From CAYFHQ01 sp964342805 (GTDB lineage: Bacteria; Bacillota; Clostridia; Peptostreptococcales; Acidaminobacteraceae): a stretch of DNA of 20,341 bases. Shown piece after piece: positions 7,410 through 14,267 of this stretch. The notes beneath the pieces are model-generated. The model saw only the letters and a program-made list of their open reading frames with translations, was not told the DNA's origin and did no database searches. Location of the stretch: contig CAYFHQ010000068.1 of NCBI GenBank assembly GCA_964342805.1, positions 1 to 20,341 on the forward strand, written 5' to 3'. A program made the translations under genes and the position numbers. How positions within the stretch are numbered: position 1 is the stretch's first letter; each line of letters starts with the position of its first letter.

Positions 7410-8315
7410 ATGAGAACCGATCAAAGATTGACCCATGCCTACAAGCACGCCAAGCGGATCACATTTAATGACGAAGACAAGTTCATTATGTTCAGTGACG
7501 TGCACCGTGGAGACAATAGCCTGTCCGATGAGTTCGCCCATAACCAGAATATCTACTACCATGCCCTGCAAAACTATTATGACAATGGCTATACCTATAT
7601 TGAACTGGGGGACGGGGACGAGCTGTGGGAACATGCCCGTTTCCACCATATTCGCCATGCCCACAGTGACGTATATTGGCTCCTGTCTAAGTTTTATGAG
7701 GAGCGACGTTTTCATATGATCTATGGCAACCACAACATGATGTTTCGCTTTCATTCCCAGGTCATGAAAAACTTACAGTCCTATGACGACGAATATCATG
7801 AGGATGAAGGCAAGTTGTTCCCAGGAATAGACGTCCAAGAGTCCATTGTTTTGGTCCATGAACAGACAGGCCAGGAGGTTTTCCTGGTCCATGGCCACCA
7901 GGGAGACTTAATGAATGACCAACTCTGGTTTGTGTCCAAAATGTGGCTCCGGTATTTTTGGCGTTACATGCACATTATTGGGTTTAGGAACCCAGCCAGC
8001 CCTGCGAAAAACCGACATAAACGCCACAAGATTGAAAAGAACTTTACCAAATGGATCAAGAGGCACAAGGTCATGCTGGTGTGTGGCCACACCCACCGGC
8101 CCAAGTTTCCTTCCGACGGGGACGTGCCCTATTTCAATGACGGCTGCTGTGTCCATCCCAGGGGGATTACAGGCATTGAAATAGCAGGTGGACAGATCAT
8201 GCTGGTGGACTGGCGGGTAAGGCCCCATGAGAATGGGTCCCTTTATATAGACAAGAAGATTATCCGGGGTCCAGCCCCCATTTCAAAATTTGATATGAAA
8301 AAGGTTGACGACTAG
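7410..8315 (+). CDS. Calcineurin-like metallophosphoesterase
   Basis: A 301-residue protein with the full two-metal phosphoesterase motif set: D30-x-H32 (FSDVHRGDN), a GDGDE segment (67-71) in the GDxxD position, GNH (106-108), HGH (161-163) and GHTH (226-229). The layout resembles UDP-2,3-diacylglucosamine hydrolase-like (LpxH-type) enzymes, but a Gram-positive cell without lipid A would use it on another phosphoester. There is no signal peptide, so it is likely cytoplasmic. I start at ATG 7410 because GGAGG at 7400-7404 is five bases upstream; the in-frame ATG at 7398 overlaps that ribosome site. Its last codons contain the -35 box of the next transcription unit. Substrate unknown. Confidence 0.85.
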   Translation: MRTDQRLTHAYKHAKRITFNDEDKFIMFSDVHRGDNSLSDEFAHNQNIYYHALQNYYDNGYTYIELGDGDELWEHARFHHIRHAHSDVYWLLSKFYEERRFHMIYGNHNMMFRFHSQVMKNLQSYDDEYHEDEGKLFPGIDVQESIVLVHEQTGQEVFLVHGHQGDLMNDQLWFVSKMWLRYFWRYMHIIGFRNPASPAKNRHKRHKIEKNFTKWIKRHKVMLVCGHTHRPKFPSDGDVPYFNDGCCVHPRGITGIEIAGGQIMLVDWRVRPHENGSLYIDKKIIRGPAPISKFDMKKVDD

Positions 8316-8333
8316 TCCTGTGAATGGTACACT
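8305..8333 (+). promoter_or_regulatory. Extended -10 sigma-A promoter of a small transcription unit
   Basis: TTGACG (8305-8310), a spacer of exactly 17 bases, and TACACT (8328-8333) preceded by TGG, which gives the extended -10 TGn motif. The -35 box overlaps the last codons and stop of the phosphoesterase gene. Transcription should begin near 8340 and end at the terminator at 8522-8551, giving an RNA of about 210 bases. Confidence 0.7.
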
Positions 8334-8422
8334 CAAACAGTAAAATGTTTTTAACGACAAGTTAAATGAACTGATTTTCTGTCTGAGCCACAGGCTGAAA
8401 ACGCAAGAAAGGAGTGGCGACA

Positions 8423-8497
8423 ATGATGTTAAACAAGCTAATCGCATTGGGAACATGTCCATCCACTACTTTCAACCGTTTCTTACGTGTCTTCTAA
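8423..8497 (+). CDS. 24-codon small ORF, hypothetical peptide or leader peptide
   Basis: AAGGAG at 8409-8414 lies eight bases before ATG 8423 (a second ATG follows at once), and the frame runs 24 codons to TAA 8495-8497. The peptide starts hydrophobic (MMLNKLIALG), has a single Cys at position 12 followed by PSTT, and ends with a basic-aromatic stretch FNRFLRVF. No known family was recognised; it lacks the acidic tail of AgrD-type precursors. The frame is bracketed by its own promoter and an intrinsic terminator 24 bases past the stop. GCCAC (8387-8391) can pair with GTGGC (8414-8418) beside the ribosome site. It may be a small protein, a leader peptide for rsgA control, or chance within a small RNA. 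Confidence 0.45.
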   Translation: MMLNKLIALGTCPSTTFNRFLRVF

Positions 8498-8521
8498 GAC
8501 TTACTGAAACTGTGAACCGAT

Positions 8522-8551
8522 CCGGATAGGCATGCCCTGTCCGGGTTTTTT
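8522..8551 (+). terminator. Intrinsic terminator of the small transcription unit
   Basis: CCGGATAGG (8522-8530) pairs with CCTGTCCGG (8536-8544) over nine positions including one G-U, with a five-base loop, then G and six T. It stands between the 24-codon ORF and rsgA, so readthrough would reach rsgA. Confidence 0.85.
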
Positions 8552-8741
8552 ATTGCCTGAAAACGGCGGATGACATGGTTTTGATCGGATTCCATGGCAT
8601 GGATCGAACAGTGAACATGTAAACACAGTGAAGAAATCTGCTTGCAGGACCTCCACCATAGGGACGAAGACCGCCAAGAGCGCGGAAAAGAAAGTCCAGG
8701 AGGCAACCCCTTAAGCCATACACACAAGAAAAGGAAACCAT

Positions 8742-9761
8742 ATGACAACTGAAATGAAATTTGAAAAGAAGTGGGGCATGAAGCCCATTCAACTACAGGC
8801 ATGGAGAGAAGAAGGGGCTGTTGGCCGTGTTCTCCTGTCTAGCCATGGCATATACTCGGTCGCTACAGCTGAAGGCATTGTGAAAACCAAGGTTAAGGGC
8901 AAGTTTGAGTACGAGGCCAGGTCGGCAGAGGTTTTTCCGGCTGTTGGAGACTGGTGCAAGCTGGACGAGGGGAACCGGATAGTGGAAGTCCTGCCCCGGT
9001 CCAGTATGCTGGCCCGTAAGGTGGCGGGGTTAAAGAGTGACCTCCAGATCATAGCGTCCAATATCGACGTCCTCTTTATTTGTATGTCCCTCAACCATGA
9101 CTACAACTTAAGAAGACTGGAACGCTACCTGGCCATTGCCGGAGAGTCTGGGGCTGAGGTCGTAGTTTTGCTGACAAAGGCAGACTTAAGTCCACCTGAG
9201 GAATATATTACAGAAATAAAAAATCTAGGCGGTGGCTACGAAGTAATCCCAGTGAGTTTGGTGTCAGGTCTTGGACTGGAAGACTTTAAAAATTGGGCCA
9301 TTCCTGGAAATACATGTGCCTTTGTGGGGTCTTCCGGCGTCGGAAAATCTTCCTTAATGAATGCCCTCATGGGCGAGGAACATTTTGAAGTGGGTGGCCT
9401 TCGTAATGATGACAAGGGTCGACATACGACAACTTTTAGGGAACTTCAAATGCTGGACGATGGGGTCATGCTCATTGATACGCCTGGCATGCGGGAGATC
9501 CAGCTAACAGGAGATGAAGGCTTTTCAGACGCCTTTGGGGACATAGAGGAGTTGGCAGAAAACTGCAAGTTCAGGGACTGTTCCCACACAAATGAACCCG
9601 GGTGTGCCGTCTGGGCAGCCATCGATGAAGGGGACATTGACTATGACCGTCTCAAGTCCTGGAACAAGATGAAAAGTGAAGCCAGAATTGCGGCAAGTCG
9701 CCAGCGGCAAAAGGAAAAGGCTGCTGAAAAACGGGCCCGCAGGTACAATAGCAAGCGTTAG
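8742..9761 (+). CDS. rsgA: Ribosome small-subunit GTPase RsgA
   Basis: A 339-residue circularly permuted GTPase that helps late 30S subunit maturation. The order of motifs is diagnostic: G4 TKAD (145-148) comes first, then G1 GSSGVGKSS (196-204), a GRHTTT G2 region and G3 DTPGM (246-250). An OB-fold-like N-terminal domain (about 25-90) precedes them. The C-terminal zinc site is C275-x4-C280-x-H282-x5-C288, followed by a lysine/arginine-rich tail. The ribosome site AAAAGGA lies shortly before ATG 8742. Nothing near consensus was seen as a promoter in the 190 bases after the upstream terminator. Expression might therefore partly depend on readthrough from the small unit upstream, which is inference. 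Confidence 0.93.
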   Translation: MTTEMKFEKKWGMKPIQLQAWREEGAVGRVLLSSHGIYSVATAEGIVKTKVKGKFEYEARSAEVFPAVGDWCKLDEGNRIVEVLPRSSMLARKVAGLKSDLQIIASNIDVLFICMSLNHDYNLRRLERYLAIAGESGAEVVVLLTKADLSPPEEYITEIKNLGGGYEVIPVSLVSGLGLEDFKNWAIPGNTCAFVGSSGVGKSSLMNALMGEEHFEVGGLRNDDKGRHTTTFRELQMLDDGVMLIDTPGMREIQLTGDEGFSDAFGDIEELAENCKFRDCSHTNEPGCAVWAAIDEGDIDYDRLKSWNKMKSEARIAASRQRQKEKAAEKRARRYNSKR

Positions 9762-9766
9762 ACGAA

Positions 9767-9795
9767 TTGACGGTATTTCCCAACGAACGTATAAT
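9767..9795 (+). promoter_or_regulatory. Near-consensus sigma-A promoter for the 401-residue membrane protein
   Basis: TTGACG (9767-9772), a 17-base spacer and TATAAT (9790-9795), starting six bases after the rsgA stop. Expected transcription start is near 9802, about 27 bases before the ATG. Confidence 0.85.
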
Positions 9796-9828
9796 TAAGG
9801 TACTGTTTGGCTATAGGAGGATTGAAAA

Positions 9829-11034
9829 ATGCAAAAGAAAAAACTAAATATTGCATTGTTGGCAATCATGTTTCTCAGTACCTTTGCCCCTTGGATCAGG
9901 TCACTACCCCGTTACACCTTCGTGGGGGAGGGTGCAACACCGTTCACTTTTTACCAAATCATGAACATGTGTCTGGGTTGGCGACCGGAAAACCGGATAT
10001 CGAAAATCCTTCCGGAAACGTCAGTCATGCAATGGGGCTTAGGCTATGCCGTGCTTCCAGCCCTGGCTGTCTTGCTCCTGGTGGTGGCTCTTTGGGCCAA
10101 CCATGAGACCCTGAGCAAGTGGGCGGGCCGCTACTACTTTTTTGCCCTTACGGCAGGAGCAGCGCCCAGCTACGTGTTTCAACTCTTGGTAGAAGACGGA
10201 AAAGATGATTTTGTCAGCATTGTAACCGGAATTGGCTACGGTGGATTTATGATCTGTGCCTTGATTGGCTTGTATGCAGTCTACTTCCACGGACGCCTCC
10301 ATGACTGGAAGTTCATGAAGTTGGATGGTGACCAACGACTGGACTACGTCCACAACCTGTCTCTCAGCGGACAAAGCGACAATGTTCCCTTAGAAATGAT
10401 TGAACAGAACTATGCCCACCACAAGTACTTTGCCTTTAGTGGCATGATCTTGTTCTATATCACCCTGTCCTTTACAGCAGTCTTCAGGGGACAACAAGGT
10501 GAGTTGGTAGCCGCCATCCAAGGGGTGACCCCCTTCCTGTTGGTATTCTTCTACCGACCGGTCTACCACCAGTACATGGGCAACTTGTTGACGAAATTGG
10601 CCAACTTGGGCCGGGAAATCTACAACGAGCTGGCCGTTCCCTATATGATCCGGGGACATGAGTCTACCTTACTGAAAACAGCCAGTGTGTTTTACCTGGT
10701 GAACATTGCTTATTTTAGGCCTGTATTGGCCCACGGAACCATTGCGACCATTACCTTTGCAGCCATCTTTGTCATGGCCCTGTCCATTGGCTTGATCGCC
10801 CTCCGTGGAGACCTAAAGACCCTTTACCGGGGACTCTTAACCATTTTATTGGCCCAGACCATACTGGTTTTCACCAACGAACTCATTTATGGAGATGCGA
10901 TTTCCTCTGGCGGTGTCGTTTTGATCCTGCTCTTCACCCTGGCCTACTATGTCAGATTGTATGCCAGCCCTGTCAACTATATGTTACAGGCTGCGGTCAA
11001 GGAAAACCGCGTCATAGAGATGTACCGTGTGTAA
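9829..11034 (+). CDS. Polytopic membrane protein of unknown function
   Basis: A 401-residue protein I do not recognise. About ten hydrophobic segments are visible: roughly residues 7-24, 69-88, 99-117, 129-153, 200-217, 225-242, 280-298, 301-322, 330-349 and 355-375. A hydrophilic loop of about 45 residues (154-199) contains HGRLHDWKFMKLDGDQRLDYV and several His residues. Between segments 6 and 7 lies an amphipathic stretch with NLGREIYNELAVPYMIRGHE. TAGGAGG precedes ATG 9829 with good spacing. It has its own near-consensus promoter and a terminator at 11045-11084, so it appears monocistronic. It converges with the glycosyltransferase gene and overlaps its 3' end by 51 bases. No catalytic or transport motif was identified. 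Confidence 0.85.
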   Translation: MQKKKLNIALLAIMFLSTFAPWIRSLPRYTFVGEGATPFTFYQIMNMCLGWRPENRISKILPETSVMQWGLGYAVLPALAVLLLVVALWANHETLSKWAGRYYFFALTAGAAPSYVFQLLVEDGKDDFVSIVTGIGYGGFMICALIGLYAVYFHGRLHDWKFMKLDGDQRLDYVHNLSLSGQSDNVPLEMIEQNYAHHKYFAFSGMILFYITLSFTAVFRGQQGELVAAIQGVTPFLLVFFYRPVYHQYMGNLLTKLANLGREIYNELAVPYMIRGHESTLLKTASVFYLVNIAYFRPVLAHGTIATITFAAIFVMALSIGLIALRGDLKTLYRGLLTILLAQTILVFTNELIYGDAISSGGVVLILLFTLAYYVRLYASPVNYMLQAAVKENRVIEMYRV

Positions 11035-12153
11035 CCAATCATATGCCTTTGCTCTTTCATGAGCAGAGGCTTTTCTCTTTTTTTGGCCCTCAGACCCATG
11101 GGACCCTATGGCCCTGCGGAGGGCTGGAATAAAGTCCCCATCCTTTTTATAGAACCAGTCCTTGTTGGCCTGGGGGTCATAAAGTTCTGGATAGGACAAG
11201 CGGTCAGGTAGCAGGAGGTCTGTATGGCAGTAGGCGGCTTCCAGTACACTGAGACCAAAGGTTTCGTGGTAGGAGGTCACAGGAATGAGGTCGGCCAGCC
11301 AAAGCCAATCTACATAGGCCTCGTAGGATTGGGGTTTGCCCCATGCAAGTATGTGATCCCCAAGGGTTTCCTTGACTCGGTCGAAGACCTCTGGGTACCT
11401 TTTGGAACGGGCACCAAGGATGGCCACTTGGAAGTCTAGACCTTCTGCGGACAAGGTTTCTAGCCCCTTAAAAAAGAGGTCAGGGTTTTTGTCATGCTCC
11501 CACCGGTGGGACCAAAGAAGGAGGGGGCCTTTGGAAGCTGGGCCTTTCAGGTCCTCTCGTGCAACAAGGTCCTGGGCGGACATAAGAGGACGACGTTCAT
11601 TGAGAACAGAAGTTTCCAGACCCAATGGCAGGACGAATGTCTTGCTCCTTGCACTTTCCAGCTCCAGCTGACACCTGTGGTCAGGCATTCGTTTAAGAAG
11701 GTGGGTGATATCGCGGTAGAAAGCATCTTTTTGAGAGGCAGAGTTAAAGGCTACCTTGTCCGCGGCAAGTATGGACTGGAAGTTCATAAAGCCATAGTGG
11801 AAGTCCCGGGCGTGGCGGCTGTCAGTGTCCTGGTCCTGGTAGGGGTAGGACAGCTGGTTTTCGTGGAAGTAGAGGAAAATGGGGACTGCCTGCAGGTCGT
11901 GGCAAAGCAGGCCCTTAAAAACAGCCACGTTGATCATATCACTAATAAAGAACCATTCCGGCTTGACCTGGGTCTCCTGGTAGTGGCTGTTGCACTGGCC
12001 GGCCAGGGTCAGGGCTGCCCCCTGCATCCGCCACTTCCAGTGACGGCCCTCAAGGTGGAAGATGGTGATCTTGTGGGAAGAATGGTCTATGTATTGGTCG
12101 GCCCAAACTTTGTGGGACCCGGTGTAGTAGGGTTCAAGTAACCAAATGTTCAT
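10984..12153 (-). CDS. DUF3524 / QTMAN-like glycosyltransferase
   Basis: A 389-residue GT-B glycosyltransferase with the DUF3524 N-terminal domain: LLEPYYTGSHKVWAD (5-19), HWKWRMQGAAL (38-48), YFHENQLSYPYQ (95-106) and FNSASQKDAF. A group-1 C-terminal half follows, with LLLWSHRWEHDKNP, AILGARSKRYPEVF and YHETFGLSVLEAAY (an E-x7-E type nucleotide-sugar site). The best characterised relative is vertebrate GTDC1/QTMAN, which mannosylates queuosine in tRNA-Asp; bacterial members are poorly studied. I start at 12153 because AGGAGG at 12159-12164 and a promoter directly upstream support it; the longer frame lacks both. The 3' end overlaps the convergent membrane-protein gene by 51 bases. Family is confident, substrate inferred. 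Confidence 0.85.
   Translation of the reverse strand: MNIWLLEPYYTGSHKVWADQYIDHSSHKITIFHLEGRHWKWRMQGAALTLAGQCNSHYQETQVKPEWFFISDMINVAVFKGLLCHDLQAVPIFLYFHENQLSYPYQDQDTDSRHARDFHYGFMNFQSILAADKVAFNSASQKDAFYRDITHLLKRMPDHRCQLELESARSKTFVLPLGLETSVLNERRPLMSAQDLVAREDLKGPASKGPLLLWSHRWEHDKNPDLFFKGLETLSAEGLDFQVAILGARSKRYPEVFDRVKETLGDHILAWGKPQSYEAYVDWLWLADLIPVTSYHETFGLSVLEAAYCHTDLLLPDRLSYPELYDPQANKDWFYKKDGDFIPALRRAIGSHGSEGQKKRKASAHERAKAYDWLHTVHLYDAVFLDRSL
11045..11084 (+). terminator. Intrinsic terminator inside the opposing gene's coding sequence
   Basis: GCCTTTGCTC (11045-11054) pairs with GAGCAGAGGC (11061-11070) with one G-U, loop TTTCAT, then a T-rich run (TTTTCTCTTTTTTT). It lies within the coding 3' end of the minus-strand glycosyltransferase, encoding its Lys/Arg/Ala-rich tail. 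Confidence 0.8.
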
Positions 12154-12178
12154 GGGTGCCTCCTGTCTATTCCCGTTG

Positions 12179-12207
12179 ATTGTACTGGTTTTAACAGGTC
12201 TTGTCCA
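12179..12207 (-). promoter_or_regulatory. Sigma-A promoter for the DUF3524 glycosyltransferase
   Basis: Read on the minus strand: TGGACA (12207-12202), a 17-base spacer and TACAAT (12184-12179), each one mismatch from consensus. Expected start is near 12172, leaving a leader of about 19 bases with the AGGAGG site. Confidence 0.7.
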
Positions 12208-12316
12208 CTGGTGTCCTTTATTGTGGCACTTCATCGCTTGGTCGTGGTCAGCAAGGGCCAGGTTACGATTTCCTTAATATGTCCTACTGACTTGCTTGGG
12301 CCATTAAGTCCCGTGG

Positions 12317-12322
12317 TATGAT
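12317..12322 (+). promoter_or_regulatory. Possible extended -10 promoter for the DUF2157 gene
   Basis: TATGAT preceded by TGG forms an extended -10. No good -35 hexamer sits at 17 bases; TTGCTT is 19 bases away. The transcript would start near 12329, just before the AAGGAGGTGA ribosome site at 12330-12339, so the leader would be very short. Confidence 0.4.
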
Positions 12323-12344
12323 GATAGGGAAGGAGGTGACGCAA

Positions 12345-13454
12345 GTGAAATTCCAAGTGTACAAGGGCTATATGAAGGCCCTGTCTGACCAGTTGGATCA
12401 CTTTACAGCCCAGGGAACCATTAATGCCGACCAGGCAGACACCATGAAGGCGTCATATGAAGTAAAGGAGTCTGTGGGCTTTATCCAGGCCGTGACTGGC
12501 GTCGGTGGTTTTATGATCGGTTTAGGTGTCCTGAGCTATATTGCTGGAAACTGGGATCATATCCCCAATTGGGGTCGATTGAGTTTGATCATTGTAGCCA
12601 TGGTAGGCTTTTTCCTGTCAGGTGTTCGTTTAGAAGAAACCTACCCCAAAACAGGACAAGCCGTTCGAAATATCAGTGTCTTGGTCTATGGGAGTGGCCT
12701 ATTTCTCATTGACCAAATGTTCCACCTGGACAAGCCCATTGCCCAACACTTTCTCCTCTGGGCCTTTGGGGCAGCCCTGATTTCCAGGGTCATGAAGGAC
12801 AAGTGGATGTACTTTGGGACGCAGATCCTTCTGGGGATTGCCTGGTTAACCAGTCTTGACTTGGTCAGTGACTCCCCAGGTGTCTTTTATCCCATGTTTG
12901 GTCTCTTGTCATTGGCAACGGTCTACCTGATTTTAGTCCAGGAAAAAGAGCGGGACTTACTGGTAGCCTGCCTCAACCACCTAATGGTTATGGGTGGGAT
13001 TGGGATCTTATTCATGCACCTGGAAGTAGATGCCTTATTCGGCATGCTGGTGATCTTTGCTTATGGCTTAGTTTGGTTGTACCGGCCCCTGTTTGCCCGC
13101 CATGCAGGCAAGGTCAACGTCGTTTTGGCCAGTGTGGTCGCGTCTCTGTTTGGTTTTATACTCACCTTCCAAGGGCTTTGGGAGACCTGGGCTGTCATTG
13201 AGGACGGGGCGATCATTGCCTTGGCCTTTACCCTGGCCTATGTGGTTTGGCAGTTCGTGCGTATCCGCCAAGGGTCTCGAGTGGCCCTCTTTGCTGTTTG
13301 TGCAGTCATGGCCCGCTATTATTTTGACACCCTGTATGACTTTATGCCCAAGTCCCTCTTTTTTGTCTTGGGTGGTGTCCTCTTAACAGGCTTTGGTTTG
13401 TATCTTGAAAACCTTCGAAGGAAGGAGGCAGTCTCCAATGACGAACCTTCTTGA
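12345..13454 (+). CDS. DUF2157 family membrane protein
   Basis: A 369-residue protein with a short soluble N-terminal region (about 1-40, containing a helix and the GTINADQADTM segment). About ten membrane helices follow, beginning with VGGFMIGLGVLSYIAGNWDHIPNWGRL, the hallmark of DUF2157 proteins. A GTG start at 12345 is chosen because the near-perfect ribosome site AAGGAGGTGA (12330-12339) has correct spacing to it; an ATG at 12318 would put the ribosome site inside the gene. It overlaps the next gene by 17 bases. DUF2157 genes are commonly paired with a GDYXXLXY protein, as here. Function is unknown; the pair probably forms one membrane complex, which is inferred from constant linkage. Confidence 0.85.
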   Translation: MKFQVYKGYMKALSDQLDHFTAQGTINADQADTMKASYEVKESVGFIQAVTGVGGFMIGLGVLSYIAGNWDHIPNWGRLSLIIVAMVGFFLSGVRLEETYPKTGQAVRNISVLVYGSGLFLIDQMFHLDKPIAQHFLLWAFGAALISRVMKDKWMYFGTQILLGIAWLTSLDLVSDSPGVFYPMFGLLSLATVYLILVQEKERDLLVACLNHLMVMGGIGILFMHLEVDALFGMLVIFAYGLVWLYRPLFARHAGKVNVVLASVVASLFGFILTFQGLWETWAVIEDGAIIALAFTLAYVVWQFVRIRQGSRVALFAVCAVMARYYFDTLYDFMPKSLFFVLGGVLLTGFGLYLENLRRKEAVSNDEPS

Positions 13455-14043
13455 TCCTAATATACGAAAGTATTGGTTGGTTCCTCTTGTTTTGATCTTG
13501 GTACTCTTGGTCCTACTGATCCAGCCTCTGATGACCCTTACCTTGGGTGAAACCTACATCCTCAAGGTAGAGCCCGTGGACCCTACCGACGCCTTTCGGG
13601 GGGACTATATTGTCATCGCCTATCAGACAGAAAGCTTTGACCAGGCCCTGGTGCCAGCGAGTCTCTTGGAAGACTCTAGCTATTGGTACCGACCCGTGGT
13701 TTATGTCACCTTCCAACCGTCTGCTTCAGGTCTGACCTCGGAAGTTGCGGCCATTTCCCTTGTGGAACCAAGGGGTGACATCCCCTATGTGGAGGCCAAC
13801 CTCTACAAGGAATGGATATACGATTCTGACCAAGTAGGGGGCTCTAGGGGTGGCGAGATTCGCAAGCCGACCGACGAGAATGGCCACATGGTCTACCGGT
13901 TGGATTTTCCCATGGAACGCTTTTATGTGAAGGAAAACACAGGGCGTGTTTTTGAGGACGCTGCCAGGGAGGGCCAACTCCTGGCCACCATCAAAGTATG
14001 GAGGGGCTATAGCCTGATTACGGACGTGACCATCGACCAATAA
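13438..14043 (+). CDS. GDYXXLXY domain membrane-anchored protein
   Basis: A 201-residue protein with one N-terminal membrane helix (about 13-34) and a long extracytoplasmic domain. The naming motif GDYIVIAY occurs at about residues 58-65, after VEPVDPTDAFR, matching the family pattern DP-x2-x-RGDYxxLxY with I in place of the two L positions' usual residue. I start at ATG 13438, which has GGAGG at 13424-13428; the longer frame start lies inside the DUF2157 gene without a ribosome site. The 17-base overlap with the DUF2157 gene implies translational coupling. A terminator follows at 14113-14150. Biochemical role is unknown. Confidence 0.85.
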   Translation: MTNLLDPNIRKYWLVPLVLILVLLVLLIQPLMTLTLGETYILKVEPVDPTDAFRGDYIVIAYQTESFDQALVPASLLEDSSYWYRPVVYVTFQPSASGLTSEVAAISLVEPRGDIPYVEANLYKEWIYDSDQVGGSRGGEIRKPTDENGHMVYRLDFPMERFYVKENTGRVFEDAAREGQLLATIKVWRGYSLITDVTIDQ

Positions 14044-14112
14044 GTCAGCAAGGGTTCCTGAAATTACATGACCAAAAGTAACATCAAGTTTCAATTTCAC
14101 ACACCATCTGAA

Positions 14113-14150
14113 CAGTATGCTGTCTGCTTCGTGCAGCATACTGCTTTTCT
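14113..14150 (+). terminator. Intrinsic terminator after the GDYXXLXY gene
   Basis: A perfect 10-bp stem, CAGTATGCTG (14113-14122) with CAGCATACTG (14134-14143), 11-base loop, then CTTTTCT. The U-run is short, so termination may be partial. Confidence 0.7.
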
Positions 14151-14171
14151 ATGAAAAACAAATGTTTTTCC

Positions 14172-14200
14172 TTGAAAGACAGTTTTTCCTATGCTATTCT
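14172..14200 (+). promoter_or_regulatory. Extended -10 sigma-A promoter for the DAACS symporter
   Basis: TTGAAA (14172-14177), a 17-base spacer and TATTCT (14195-14200) preceded by TGC (extended -10). Start is expected near 14207, giving a leader of about 60 bases. Confidence 0.7.
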
Positions 14201-14218
14201 CCTATACATAGAATAAAA

Positions 14219-14237
14219 CTTGCTAAAGGGGAGCAAG
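14219..14237 (+). other. Hairpin in the symporter mRNA leader
   Basis: CTTGCT (14219-14224) and AGCAAG (14232-14237) form a perfect 6-bp stem with loop AAAGGGG. It lies between the promoter and the true ribosome site AGAGGAG (about 14257-14263). It may stabilise the leader or be a regulatory site; nothing firm can be said. Confidence 0.3.
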
Positions 14238-14267
14238 CTTACACAAGAGGAAAGAAAGAGGAGCGCT

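Larger units (their letters stand above)
8316..8741 (+). other. 426-bp region between phosphoesterase and rsgA
   Basis: The left half (to 8551) is a compact transcription unit: promoter, leader with small hairpins, 24-codon ORF and terminator. The right half, 8552-8741, is the rsgA upstream region. I see no sigma-A promoter close to consensus there, and no complete gene. A frame open from 8574 to 8700 lacks a convincing start. Confidence 0.6.

Noticed and set aside
8386..8428. Known riboswitch aptamer upstream of the small ORF
   Set aside because: I compared it by eye with c-di-GMP, cobalamin, ZTP and ykkC-type consensus pieces and saw no convincing match.
8574..8700. Open plus-strand frame ending in a lysine/serine-rich tail before rsgA
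   Set aside because: No ATG, and the internal GTG candidate lacks a ribosome site; probably noncoding upstream region of rsgA.
11494..12141. 215-codon plus-strand open frame
   Set aside because: Opposite the DUF3524 glycosyltransferase, which has clear motifs, promoter and ribosome site; the plus frame has none.
12318..12344. ATG at 12318 as start of the DUF2157 gene
   Set aside because: The near-perfect ribosome site at 12330-12339 would then be inside the gene and serve nothing; the GTG at 12345 is correctly spaced.
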